The position numbers and the translations under genes were made by a program. 64,000 bases of DNA from Bathymodiolus brooksi (Eukaryota; Mollusca; Bivalvia; Mytilida; Modiolidae), in contig OY804579.1 in assembly GCA_963680875.1 (NCBI GenBank), positions 19,205,804-19,269,803 of the forward strand, written 5' to 3'. Each line of letters opens with the position of its first letter. Within the stretch, counting starts at the first letter, position 1. Positions 1 to 11,201 of this stretch are shown here, in pieces. The notes beneath the pieces were generated by a model. The model had not been told where the DNA came from. It made no database searches and saw only the letters and a program-made list of their open reading frames with translations.

Positions 1-424
1 CCTCTACTGACACCGTCGTGTTATTATTGTTAAGCATTGGTGCTAAGTCATGAAAGAGGAATGGTTGACCGGATGGTGACTATAATAAACGGAACATCTC
101 CGTGGTCATCTGTGACACAGGTATAACGCTATGTCATGATGGCGATTGTAATAAGCAAGAAGGAATGTAAATGAAACTGTCCTTTCTAGAAGTAAATTGA
201 AGCTGAGGAACAGCCATTTTATTGCTGTTCTACATTTCACAGCCGCAATAGTTAATTAATAAGTGGGAAATGGCCCATAGCCTGCAGTTGAACGGTACCT
301 GTTCCTTCTGTCGCTAGATCTATGCATAATTTGTCTTATATCGATCGGTTACTGTGCTGTATTCAATCAAACCGGAAGCTTTAAATTGATTAGAAACAAG
401 TTCCGTCTTCTCTGACCATTTTAC
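1..424. other. no gene seen
   Basis: AT-rich sequence without a supported exon or recognisable element. It could be an intron of the + strand gene whose last exons lie at 2559-5139, but nothing here proves that. Confidence 0.4.
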
Positions 425-690
425 GACGAATGTGATTACTTTACGTCATTTCACTAAAATGGGAGGTTTGGGTCCATAAAACTGGCTTAACTCTACCTCT
501 TTTTATTTAAGTCCTCGTACCAAGACAGGAAAGTGAGTGGTGATGTATATGTGTGCTACAGATGTAAGGAGTATCGATGTTGCTCTGTTTCTACCATTAT
601 TTTAATAGATTTTGGAACTGTTCCGACATAGTGTTGTTTGTTTTACATTTTAATAGAAACCTAAGACATATAGTGATATTTTTCAACACT
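425..690 (+). repeat. interspersed repeat family R1, copy 1
   Basis: Shares the phrases GGGAGGTTTGGGTCC and AAAGTGAGTGGT with 3985-4170, and TTTTGGAACTGTTCCGA with 48640-48830. Three copies in one window show it is a dispersed repeat, not unique sequence. No coding potential seen. It may be an untranslated part of a larger element. Confidence 0.6.
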
Positions 691-944
691 ATTTTATCAA
701 ATAGGTCAAAGTTTTAATGTTATAATACAACTTTAGAAATATTTTTTTCCTTAACAGTTTTGTGGCTCTGAACTTAAAAAAAAACAAATTTGAAAATAAA
801 CAAAATCAGTGTTATTTAATGTGTTATTTTGAATAGTGGACACAAATTAACATCTTTGAAAATATACGGTGTAAACAAATATCCAAGAAAGCGTTATTCG
901 AGAAAATGATACGACACGACAAAAGTACAATCACTCACTATAGT

Positions 945-1165
945 TTGTTTGTTTGATGGTGTTTAACGCCACTTATTTAACAATATTTTATTTAACTCAA
1001 CAATATTTCAATTAAATCGTAGCGGTCAGTTTTATTGATGGGGGCCGGAGAAAATCACCGACCTGTCGCAAGTCACTGACGAACTTTATCACATAATGTT
1101 GTACACCTCACCCTGGTCGAGATTCAAAAATCCAACTACCATACGATCACGGCCACGACGGCCCC
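945..1165 (-). repeat. SINE 3' part, tRNA-derived molluscan type
   Basis: Reads on the minus strand as the tail also found at 19560-19680: a Gly/Pro-rich middle (ctccgg), then atagctgaaatattg, then GTGGCGTTAAACACC. Here it starts with GGTGTTTAACGCCAC near 955 and continues through the complement of the middle. The tRNA-like head is missing. It abuts the 40-bp tandem array. Confidence 0.65.
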
Positions 1166-1170
1166 CAATT

Positions 1171-2486
1171 AGTCGATGAAGGTCGTATTCACCCACTCCA
1201 TTAATGTCTGAGTCGATGAAGGTCGTATTCACCCACTCCACTAATGTTAGAGTCGATGAAGGTCGTATTCACCCACTCCACTAATGTTAGAGTCGATGAA
1301 GGTCGTATTCACCCACTCCACTAATGTCTGAGTCGATGAAGGTCGTATTTACCCACTCCACTAATGTTAGAGTCGATGAAGGTCGTATTCACCCACTCCA
1401 CTAATGTTAGAGTCGATGAAGGTCGTATTCACCCACTCCACTAATGTTTGAGTCGATGAAGGTCGTATTCACCCACTCCACTAATGTTAGAGTCGATGAA
1501 GGTCGTATTCACCCACTCCACTAATGTTAGAGTCGATGAAGGTCGTATTCACCCACTCCACTAATGTTAGAGTCGATGAAGGTCGTATTCACCCACTCCA
1601 CTAATGTTAGAGTCGATGATGGTCGTATTCACCCACTCTACTAATGTTAGAGTCGATGAAGGTCGTATTCACCCACTCCACTAATGTTAGAGTCGATGAA
1701 GGTCGTATTCACCCACTCCACTAATGTTAGAGTCGATGAAGGTCGTATTCACCCACTCCACTAATGTTAGAGTCGATGAAGGTCGTATTCACCCACTCCG
1801 CTAATGTTAGAGTCGATGAAGGTCGTATTCACCCACTCCACTAATGTTAGAGTCGATGAAGGTCGTATTCACCCACTCCACTAATGTTATAGTCGATGAA
1901 GGTCGTATTCACCCACTCCACTAATGTTAGAGTCGATGAAGGTCGTATTCACCCACTCTACTAATGTTAGAGTCGATGAAGGTCGTATTCACCCACTCCA
2001 CTAATGTTAGAGTCGATGAAGGTCGTATTCACCCACTCCACTAATGTTAGAGTCGATGAAGGTCGTATTCACCCACTCCACTAATGTTAGAGTCGATGAT
2101 GGTCGTATTCACCCACTCTACTAATGTTAGAGTCGATGAAGGTCGTATTCACCCACTCCACTAATGTTAGAGTCGATGAAGGTCGTATTCACCCACTCCA
2201 CTAATGTTAGAGTCGATGAAGGTCGTATTCACCCACTCCACTAATGTTAGAGTCGATGAAGGTCGTATTCACCCACTCCGCTAATGTTAGAGTCGATGAA
2301 GGTCGTATTCACCCACTCCACTAATGTTAGAGTCGATGAAGGTCGTATTCACCCACTCCACTAATGTTATAGTCGATGAAGGTCATATTCACCCACTCCA
2401 CTAATGTTAGAGTCGATGAAGGTCGTATTCACCCACTACACTAATGTTAGAGTCGATGAAGGTCGTATTCACCCACTCCACTAATG
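1171..2486. repeat. 40-bp tandem minisatellite, about 33 copies
   Basis: The unit begins AGTCGATGAAGGTCGTAT and ends CCACTAATGTTAG, 40 bp, repeated without spacers. Most units are identical. Rare variants recur 480 bp apart: the GATGAT variant at 1611 and 2091, CTCCG at 1791 and 2271, GTTAT at 1881 and 2361. The array therefore contains a duplicated block of 12 units. The final unit decays at CTAATGGAAG. The first coding exon of the + strand gene in this window starts about 70 bp downstream. Confidence 0.95.
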
Positions 2487-2558
2487 GAAGTACAAAAAAC
2501 TACAACATTAATTAATAGTGTGTCATTCCATTTTTAATATAATATTTTATTATTATAG

Positions 2559-2792
2559 ATTGCTTTTGTTTTCGTGACTTTGTTAGATAACAAACATAAA
2601 ATTATTATGAGAGCAGAACGAATAAAAAAAGCATATGAAGGAAGAGGGTTGTTCAAACACATGGCTAGCTGTATATTAAAACGGTATATGATAGCATCAA
2701 ATGTGGACACACTAACAACATACAATTCCAGAACGGCACCGTCGGCAGTACAACGAATACAAGAAGGAACATGTAGTCTTGTTGCCGTTAGG
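2559..2792 (+). CDS. internal exon of unrecognised gene (78 codons)
   Basis: A clear acceptor (TTTTATTATTATAG) precedes 2559 and a good donor (AGG|GTATGT) follows 2792. The exon is 234 bp, open in frame from end to end, phase 0 on both sides. The peptide starts IAFVFVTLLDNKHKIIMRAE and ends EGTCSLVAVR. It is rich in Lys and Arg, with no signal peptide, membrane segment or familiar motif. It joins in frame to the exon at 4594. I do not recognise the family. Upstream exons would lie left of the window. It could be a domesticated or element-borne gene, but codon use and splice sites look ordinary. Confidence 0.6.
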
Positions 2793-3779
2793 GTATGTTA
2801 ATATAACTTTACATGTCAATACTCGTTCCGTATTGCAACACATTGGAAAACGCACACAAACAAACACATTATTGTCAGAATTAACTTTTTTCTTCTGATA
2901 AATATGTATGTAATACCACATAATATAGGTAATTGACTATTTTGAAGGATATGTTTGTAGTAAAGGTACGGAGAGTTAACTTTCTATGGTGTTTTTTTTT
3001 CTTTTTTCGGTTGCCAAATTTTAATTCGTCTGAAAGATAAAAAGATAAAATAGATGGTCTGATACTGCCGGGTTTTTTTTTATATTTTATTCGTAATATT
3101 ATTTTATTTCATTTCTTTTAATTTTGAAGAAGAAAAAATAACGATATTAAATTTTCATCAAATAAATAATTTGATTTTTGTTTCGTGTGAAATAAATATT
3201 CTTGCTTGGCGAAAATAACCATTCTATAACCGTAAAAAAAATATACAATGAGAGAAACACAGTTGTACCTAATCTAATTCCAATTATTTAGAAATAAACG
3301 GTTTCGCAAACACCAACATATAATTGTTGTCAGTGTAAAAAGTTGATGATACCATAAAAAACATATCATTCTTTGGAAAATTATGATTTGAAATATGGAA
3401 TCAGATTGATCTAAATGATCGTTCGATTAATTTTGAAGAAGAGAAAAGCATTCTTCACGACGATAACGTAATTAAGCCGACAATTTGCAGAATTAGTTCA
3501 TCCAAGAGTATTTACGCTTTAAAACTACGTAATCATATTTAGTAATTATATCCATACAAGAATTTTAAATAATGACGATATCAGTTTTATTATCTCATCA
3601 TCAGAATTGAAGTAGATAAGTAGCGAAAAGAATTTGTTTTATGGCAATCGTAGAAAACAATTGTTAAATGTCGTATCATATCATTCATGTAGATTGAAGT
3701 ATCACGAAGATAGTATCACAATTTGGACTTTGGTTTATACTCATTTTATCAAGACAATTACATTACATATTGACGAAAA

Positions 3780-3890
3780 TAAACGTTAGAGAAAGCCGAA
3801 GCGGCAACAAACAATGAACAACCCAAAGACACCGGCAACATTGGGTACAAGACACAGAACGAATACAATTAAAATCTGATAATCTGACAT
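3780..3890 (-). repeat. fragment of a PLE 3' tail
   Basis: The stretch starting AACGTTAGAGAAAGCC and containing CAAAGACACCGGCAACATTGGG matches the tail at 20330-20420 and, in opposite orientation, the end of the repeat at 47255-47580 (gccagctctaacgtt). Short dispersed fragment in the intron of the + strand gene. Confidence 0.5.
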
Positions 3891-3984
3891 TATATTATAC
3901 CTTTGGTGAGAAATTAGTTTGAATACAAGGATTATATAATTTTTTATTTTAATACTTCAAAATTATTTAATTTAAATTAATAAT

Positions 3985-4170
3985 GATCGCGTCATTTGAC
4001 TAAGATGGGAGGTTTGGGTCCGTAGCACTAGCTTAGCGCCGCAATCTTTATTTATATGTCTGTACCAAGAGCGTAAAGTGAGTGGTCATGATTGTATTTG
4101 TTGTGTTCGGGATACCGATTGTGCCTCTTTCTATGTATTTTAACTGTCTCGACAAAGCGATTGTTTTTGT
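3985..4170 (+). repeat. interspersed repeat family R1, copy 2
   Basis: Contains GGGAGGTTTGGGTCC and AAAGTGAGTGGTCATG in the same order and spacing as 445-545. The third copy is at 48640-48830. Confidence 0.55.
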
Positions 4171-4212
4171 GATTTTCGTTTAATCAGTTAACTAATTTGT
4201 AGTTTTAATACT

Positions 4213-4382
4213 TAGGAGATAACTGTATTGTATTTGAAAATTTCACGACATCAATTGGAGATTTGATGGTGACAAATTGAGTTTACTGGCAATGCGTTAG
4301 CGGAGCCAGTAAACGGATATTTGTGACCATGAAATCTACAATTGATGCCGTGAAAATTTCAAATACAATAAAGTTATCTCCA
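4213..4382. repeat. long imperfect palindrome (foldback / MITE-like)
   Basis: The left arm (from GGAGATAACTGTATTG) and right arm (to CAATAAAGTTATCTCC) are about 65 bp each and largely complementary. The centre also folds: GTTTACTGGC pairs with GCCAGTAAAC around a 14-nt loop. The whole 170 bp can form one hairpin. No coding content. Most likely a small foldback transposon in the intron. Confidence 0.75.
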
Positions 4383-4593
4383 TTCTAATGTAATCATGTG
4401 TGTAGATGTGCATTGCCACATTATTGACAAGATGACGTAAGCGGTAATCGGCTAAAATTCTAAAAATATCTCATGATATTTCAACCGTGGAATTGATACC
4501 GTGAAAATTACAGCATTGTCCAATCACAAACCAGGAATAATAAACAACTGCATAAGAATATACAATGCACTGTCATAATTTCTTTCATTGTAG

Positions 4594-5139
4594 AAAATAA
4601 ACACATTCCTCGCCAAAAGAGTCGTACTACCAGAACTGACGGAGGAAACGCCCATTCTGATTCAACAAATTAATGCTGGTGAACTGAAAACCATTTTCGA
4701 TGATGATGCATTGACAACATTTCTTTTTCCATCTGGTTATATGGTAGTATTTCGGGTGCCATTTCAACCAATTATATCAAACATACCAAAGATCATGCAT
4801 TTTAGAAGCTTGTTACTTAAATCGAATCCGTCTGTAAATACGGAAAGTACATTACTGTCATATGGAACGTATTACTGCTGCAAAAACGAACATTTGTATT
4901 ATAATTTAGATCTATATGGAAATTTAAAAACTGATACTTTAAGAGATCATATTGATATTCATTTAACCCGCTTAACATGTGTTACAGGACAAAATACAAA
5001 TATCTTTTTGTCAGTGAATGTAGATGAAAATCAAGATATCACCAAACTACGAGACATTGTAAGAACATTTGGGTTCAAATACCATTTAAGTAGAGTCGGT
5101 ATCATAACTGATCAAAACCTACGAACAATGTTTAATTAA
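4594..5139 (+). CDS. terminal exon of unrecognised gene (181 codons + stop)
   Basis: A pyrimidine-rich acceptor ends TTTCATTGTAG just before 4594. The exon is open for 181 codons and ends in TAA at 5137-5139. Phase 0 matches the upstream exon at 2559-2792. The peptide begins KINTFLAKRVVLPELTEE, contains GELKTIFDDDALTTFLFPS near residue 35, and ends DQNLRTMFN. It is soluble in character, with scattered hydrophobic strands and a Cys pair (YYCCKN), no transmembrane run and no repeats. It belongs to no family I can name. Poly(A) signals follow at 5151 and 5271. The splice phases, stop and poly(A) signals support a real gene end, not a chance frame. Confidence 0.65.
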   Translation, partial: KINTFLAKRVVLPELTEETPILIQQINAGELKTIFDDDALTTFLFPSGYMVVFRVPFQPIISNIPKIMHFRSLLLKSNPSVNTESTLLSYGTYYCCKNEHLYYNLDLYGNLKTDTLRDHIDIHLTRLTCVTGQNTNIFLSVNVDENQDITKLRDIVRTFGFKYHLSRVGIITDQNLRTMFN

Positions 5140-5270
5140 TGTGGATGAAAAATAAAAAGTGACGGAGACATGGTGGACATATAATACCACTTGCTGATGC
5201 ATCCTTTATGTTTCTGTGAACAATGCAATAGAAAACATGGTGATCAAATTGTGTCTATTTTTGAAAACAA

Positions 5271-5276
5271 AATAAA
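5271..5276 (+). promoter_or_regulatory. probable poly(A) signal AATAAA
   Basis: AATAAA lies 132 bp after the stop of the + strand gene. Another AATAAA at 5151-5156 is only 12 bp past the stop. The downstream one sits in a more typical 3' UTR position. Confidence 0.5.
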
Positions 5277-5349
5277 TACATACATTCATATATTCAATAT
5301 TTCATTAAACATTGTGATTCTTTGTTTATAAGTCTTGCTTTAATAATTA

Positions 5350-5760
5350 TGCGAAGACCCTTTTACTCCATCTTACTGTCATGTTTAAAATTCTTATGGA
5401 TTCCGTCGAGGATTATGCCAGACAATGGGCGAAACGTGAAAAGGAGGACTTAGATACTCTTTCCGAATGAGTGAAGATTGTGAGGTCGCTTATACAAATT
5501 AGAATTAAAACACTCAGTGAGTCTATGAGCACTCGCTCTACGTCAATCTTCAAAGACCCAATGTTGCTAAACACCTGTCTCTCCTCCATGACAAATATGT
5601 TATCGTCTCCGCCCACAAGGCCCCTAATAGTATTGCTTTTGTGTGTAAATCACATTACATAGACTGCTTGATAAAGGAATTAGGTATTGAAAATTCACTT
5701 GACAACCCTACATATACCCTGATGACACTTACGAAAGAGGAAATACCTGGACAATAAGGG
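5350..5760 (+). mobile_element. PLE copy A: N-terminal fragment, broken
   Basis: Frames on the + strand read DSVEDYARQWAKREKED, then a stop, then after a shift KHLSLLHDKYVIVSAHK and FVCKSHYIDCLIKELG. These are the conserved N-terminal segments that precede the reverse transcriptase core in Penelope-like proteins. There are in-frame stops (TGA at 5467) and a one-base shift near 5560, so the copy is dead. The downstream 240 bp (5760-6000) carries another dispersed repeat that I cannot name (around GACTTGGTACAGGCATTTC). Confidence 0.7.
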
Positions 5761-6124
5761 TAATAACAAAATTACCGAACTCCGAACAATCTTACAAAGG
5801 GAAAGTCAAAACTCATAAGTATATAAACAGACAAAATCAGTCAACAAACGGAAAACTGTGAAAACCGTAATGACCCTGACTTGGTACAGGCATTTCTAAA
5901 GAAATGGTGGGTTGAATCAGATATTAAAATGCCAAACCTACTCCTTTCATTACGGCTCAAAGTTTCCGGCTGTCACTATAACAGTATTTATAACAATACT
6001 TGAACAAAACAGGTAAAACAGTTGTCAAAAGCAGCACCAAACTCAGTGAAGTAAATGTCAAAAATACTTTTACGTCACACATTGATAAAAAAAATATTTT
6101 GACATTTTTGTTGACACCCTATCT

Positions 6125-7385
6125 TTATACATTTTCACTATATGAAAATCCATCGTTTATAATCTTTTCTGCAGAGACGGAATATATTTCGACAAGATCT
6201 TGGTATCGGAATATAAACTTTTTAAGAGATCGAATAAGGCGAATCTTTTTATAGCCCTGGTCCAGTAGCCTGTTTCTCAGATGAAGATGACGTTTCAGGA
6301 AATCGGAATAATTGCTACTGGCATAACGAATCAATTGCGACATGTAAACACCATATGCAGGAGAAGCTGGTATATTGCTGCACATATTTGGAAAATTTAT
6401 GATTTTAAAATTGAAGTCGTCCCGTTTATCATAAATTTTAGTACTGATTTGACCACTGTCGTCAAATTCGAGGTATAAGTCCAAAAATGATGCGGACGAA
6501 GCGGTATCTGTGGTCTCTTTAACTTCCAGCTCTGGAGGATATATCAATGGAAGAAATTCTGCAAATCTAGAATTATTGATAGATAAAACGCCACCAATAT
6601 ACCTGTACGTGAAATTAAAGGCTCTAGCCTCATGAATCTTCTTATCTTTACAAGCTTTTGAAGAAACTCCGACTCACATGAGTATAAAAATAAATCGGCT
6701 AAAAGAGGGGCACAATTCGTACCCATTGGTATGCCGACGACCTGCTGAAACAGTATCCCTCCAAAGGAGACAAATATGTTATCGATGAAGAACTCCAGCA
6801 TACTGATCACTTGTTCCTCGGAGTAGCATGTTTTACCTTTTTGAATTTTGTTTGAAAAATATATGGAATTGTAGCCTAACACAACACATTTTGAGCCATA
6901 GTTTCTATGACTGAAAGCTTTGTGAATTGTTTCTTTTAAGCGGGTTTTTAATTTGTCATGCGGTAGGGTGGTATATAGAGTTGAAAAATCAACAGTTTTG
7001 ATGGCGGATACCTGAGAGAAAGATCTTGATTTAAGGTTATCCAAAAGATCTTTAGAGTTTTTCAAAATCCACATGTGATTTATGCCACTACGCGAGTAAA
7101 CAGTTTCACAATATTTCTGTTGTCCCTCTTTTACTGCAGACAGAATCTTTGTCAGGAGAATAGACAATTCTTTCGTCGAACAAGTTGGCGATCCCGCTAT
7201 GTACCTTTCTTTGTATGGTGTCTTATGGAGTTTAGGTATCCAATATAAATAGGGTAAATCCTCAGACTCTTTACCAGAGGGAATGTTTAAAGAGGTCATG
7301 AATGATCTGTGGTTAGCTAGGATTTCATCTTTGTCGAACGAAGTAGGTTTGTATGTGGTATTACTAGAGGTGTTGTTATTTATGC
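6125..7385 (-). mobile_element. PLE copy B: reverse transcriptase, degenerate
   Basis: Two frames on the minus strand (7385-6544 and 6547-6125) together cover the Penelope reverse transcriptase. In order: TTYKPTSFDKDEI, YWIPKLHKTPYKERYIAG, TVDFSTLYTTLPH, GIPMGTNCAPLLADLFLY, then the catalytic box and a C-terminal thumb (SNIPASPAYGVYMSQLIRY). A one-base deletion near 6660 shifts the frame. The catalytic box, expected as Y-[IV]-D-D, reads YIGG, so both metal-binding Asp are lost. This copy cannot encode an active polymerase. It is truncated at 7385, where a + strand PLE copy begins head to head. Confidence 0.85.
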
Positions 7386-8024
7386 CTAATGATTATAGGT
7401 CTGTTTTATATTCCTTTGGAATTTCAACCATAGATGAAGAACTGGATCTACCATCACTTTACTGGATTCCTAAATTACACAAGTGTCCTTTTAAACAGTG
7501 TTATATTGCTGGTTTGTCAAATGCTCTACGAAACCTATTTCCAAATCATTATTCTATCGGCGGTCAAAACTGGGCTTCAGAGTTACTGTGACACTGGCTC
7601 CTCGAGGGATGGTGTGAATCAGATGTGGATTCTGAAGAACTCTAAATATCTGCTAGAAGACATGCAATCTAGGTCCCTTCCCTCCTGCAATAGCATTAAA
7701 ACATTTGACTTCTCTACCCTCTACACAACTATTCCTCACTCTATGTTGAAAGACAGATTAATAAAAAAAAAGAATGGCCAACGTAGATACAAATACCTTG
7801 TAATAGGAAGGGACAGATCTTATTTTGTAAATCACCACTCTGATTCTGCCAAACAGTTCTCTAAAACTGATGTCATCAACATGCTCGAGTTTTTGATTGA
7901 CAACATATTTGCCATGTTTAGTGGACGTGTTTTTCAACAGACAGTCGGCATACCTATGGGTACAAACTGTGCTCCTCTTCTCGCCGACTTGTTCCTTTAT
8001 TCATATGAGGCAGACTTCATACAA
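7386..8024 (+). mobile_element. PLE copy C, first half (RT fingers and palm)
   Basis: On the + strand the frames read DLPSLYWIPKLHKCPFKQ, then after small shifts MWILKNSKYLLEDMQSRS, KTFDFSTLYTTIPHSMLK and GIPMGTNCAPLLADLFLYSY, ending at ADFIQ at 8024. The sequence resumes at 11536 with the next codon of the same protein (GLLKKNEKK). The interruption is the DNA transposon 8025-11529. Frame breaks near 7550 and an internal deletion after DRLIKKK show that the copy was already decaying. Confidence 0.85.
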
Positions 8025-10128
8025 CACTGGTATTAAACTGATGTTTGTAAATTTAGTTACCTACATCCCAACATGGCGGACACGGAAAATGTTAAATTAG
8101 AATGTCCTTGTTTTCTCTTTGTTTTTAGTTTATTTTGAAATATTGTCATTTCAAATGTATAGATATTTTAACAATTAACTGTAGTGATATGCTTAAATCA
8201 ACTGTAAATTCTCCTATGTGGCACAAAACCTACTTTAAAAAATACAAATGATGTAAGTAACTGTAGAATTATTTTTGAACGATGTTCCTAACTTTCAAAT
8301 ATGATGTTGATAACTTTAAAGTTCGGTGTTTCTAAAATCATGTTTAAAACAGTTAAAGAACAACGCTTTTGTAATAAATAAAATTTGAAAACAACGAAAA
8401 ACATCCCTGAAGTGATATAGAGGGTAATAGAGGTGGGAGAGATTATATAATGCACGAGAGAAACAACTACAGAGCGGAGGATGAGAGGGTTATGAATGAG
8501 TGAGCTGAACGAAAGATGAGGGTAGCGGGAGAAGAACACCTTGCCCAACGCTCGTTTCCAATTAGCAATAATAAACACGTGGATTTGCGCTTCCTGTGAT
8601 CTTTTGTAATCTTACAGCGATGGATATCCAGAATGACTAGATAATTATTAGTGCTGAGGCCGATGCGGCAGTCGATTCAACATATGTAGTTAGTATTATA
8701 TTGATATTGATATTTGGTCTTGGACTGTGTGCTCTAGAAGGGTCTTTCATGAACTACGACCTTGCAATAGGGCGTTTTGACTTCCGACCTTTGGGAGCTT
8801 AGGACCTCCCATGGATGACGACCTCCGACATCATCATTAAATTCGATGAGGGCCATTCTGGGTCTCATATATAAATTCTAACAAAGTATATTTGTATGTA
8901 AATTAACAGTTCTATGTGTAAATATGCCGTGAATTATTACCAAATTAATTGTCATTTGTGTTTTTTGCTTATTTTAATAAAAATGGACACACCAGATCAA
9001 GTATTTTAAGAATGACACATCTAATTATTTCCCTTTAATGCTGAAATGAAACCAGATTAATTTATTATTAATTTGTTAGACTATTGTACTAAATACAGAT
9101 AAATAAAGATTTATAAATACTTTTTAACGAATCTATAATTTGTAATTATTAAAATTGGATTAATCTATGATAAAGCTGTTTTCGAAAAGTTCATTTTTTT
9201 TTTTATCATACCATTTCAAGTTTTACAAATACATATATATTTATAAATATGCATTGCAATTGACAAGATGTTAGTCTGAACAGTATTGACGGTATATAAA
9301 CGAATTAGTTTAATATCAATAGTTTTTTAAATCAGGATCGCATACATGAATTTCCTTCACCCATGTTAAATATAATTATACACATATATTTCCTACAAGT
9401 CCCTTATCTATATTCTTGTATACTTTAGTAAATATGTTGCTATAGGTAATACATCTCTACCGACAATATTTATGTAGTACAGATACATTGCTTTCAGCAG
9501 CAAACTTATTAAAGGGGTACGCACAAGATACACATAGGTTAGAAAGGGACTTATTGTAGCAAGTCTATAATTGTTTACATTGACATAATTACGATGTTTC
9601 ATGGATCAACAAGTCTTCAACTGTCAATAAGTCGCATGTGACGCTAAAACAAATCAACATCCTAAAAATGTGAGAAAGGTAGAATACTGTACATGTATGG
9701 GACCCTGAATTGTTTTTTCTTCTTAATACTCGTTCTATATGCTTTCGTTTCGTTGTTTGTTGTTCTTTTTACTTTTAAGTTGTTTGCATGGTTAATTTTG
9801 CTTTTAAATTGAAACCAACATTCTTCTTAGATTAAATATGTTAAAATTATATAGAAATAATTAATTCACACTGAAGGTTTGATAAAAATATTCAGAATGA
9901 AAGGATTGGAAATTCAATCTTGGTTTATTTAGTTTTGAAGTGTAAAACTTATGTCTTTCCTTAATGCGGCCATCTGTACAACAATAAATTACACATTATG
10001 AGTTGAATGATACTATTTAAAAAACAATTATTTGACCTTGAGATATAAATGCAGATGTAAATTACACAGCATTTTGTTTGTTCATTTATATTATGAAATA
10101 TAATTACGATATTGTTTCTTTATTTTAG

Positions 10129-10215
10129 GTTCCCTTCCAGATGTATCTGCCATTGACGGCTCTCTCCTGGTACTGAACGTACCCCAGAGCACCCCAAATA
10201 AAGAAGTGATAACAG
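10129..10215 (+). CDS. possible exon inside DNA transposon (28 codons)
   Basis: The acceptor TTCTTTATTTTAG precedes 10129 and the donor ACAG|GTACTA follows 10215. In the only open frame it reads SLPDVSAIDGSLLVLNV and on to KEVIT, entering and leaving in phase 1, which matches the zinc-finger exon at 10996. A still earlier exon may lie near 8620 (ATGGATATCCAGAATGAC after CTTACAG), but it has an in-frame TAG. No function is assigned to this peptide. Confidence 0.45.
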
Positions 10216-10272
10216 GTACTAGTATATAAGTTATGATTGTTAAATACAGAGCTTTATCATTAGATGATCGAC

Positions 10273-10305
<33 letters not shown>

Positions 10306-10995
10306 AAGATGACTGAAAGTTTAAGATTAATGACATTTATGATAAACATCTAAAACAAAAAGTTCGGCTATATTAACGCCATCATGGCTGTCCGCCCGTC
10401 ACATTTCGATGTCATTGGAACTTCTAAAACAGTTTTTGTCGGACCAAAAAAAATCTCATGATTTGGGTTCCCAGTAACTTAAATTTCAAGCGTAAAAAGG
10501 TTTTGGAATTTGATGTAGGTATGGAGGATTCCGAAACTTGTGTCAAAAATGGTAAACTCACAATTTTGACTCTGTCATTGGAGCCACCTCTTTAGATTTG
10601 AGTTTCTCAGTTCGTGTTTTGCGTTACAATGCTTGCATGCAAGTTGAAGATGCACGATAAGTTTTGATATTTTTTTATATGAAATTTCTTATTTCATTAA
10701 AGTCTCAAAGACCTTAATTTTTTTTAAGAAAATCTTTCTTTTTCTAAATCAGGGTACAAAGCCTTAAGTGTTATGAAAAACACTTTTCATTAAAAAAATG
10801 TTTCCAAAAATACATGATTTGTAGGTAAAATCTTGGGGTCACATACCACGCTATGTGTGTCAAGCGTGTTACGGTCATATTGTGTGCGTTCGATGACGCT
10901 ATTTATTGACAGCAACTTCTAGTGTATTCATTGACATAAACAAAAAATATATTTTCTCCGAAAATACTTTGCATTGAAATTTTGTCTATTTGTAG

Positions 10996-11201
10996 ATCGC
11001 CATGTATGCGAAAAATGTGGGAAGCGATACAAATCTATTCAAGGATTAAAAGACCATCAGGCAAGGAATCATGAGACGACCAGATATACATGTGGCCAAT
11101 GCCAACAAGGCTTTCAGTCAAAAACACTATTCAAGTCACACGTGCTTCTACATATTGATACTATATTCAATCTCTCAAACTGTTTCTTAACGCGCAATTA
11201 A
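10996..11201 (+). CDS. C2H2 zinc-finger exon inside DNA transposon
   Basis: The acceptor GTCTATTTGTAG precedes 10996. Joined in phase 1 to the exon at 10129, it reads DRHVCEKCGKRYKSIQGLKD, completes a first C2H2 finger (C-x2-C-x12-H-x4-H), then a second (YTCGQCQQGFQS to FKSHVLLH), and stops at TAA 11199-11201. A two-finger protein of this type normally binds DNA. Because the exon pair lies between the TIRs, it is either encoded by the element or captured from a host zinc-finger gene. The apparent end may instead be an unrecognised donor. Confidence 0.6.

Larger units (their letters stand above)
2793..4593 (+). other. intron of the unrecognised + strand gene
   Basis: Bounded by donor GTATGT and an acceptor ending TTTCATTGTAG. 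Apart from the PLE tail fragment, R1 copy 2 and the hairpin listed separately, it is AT-rich with no further exon that I can support. A small missed exon is possible, but the flanking phases already agree (0/0). Confidence 0.5.

Noticed and set aside
1171..2486. CRISPR-like appearance of the 40-bp array
   Set aside because: Units are contiguous without unique spacers, and the window is plainly eukaryotic.
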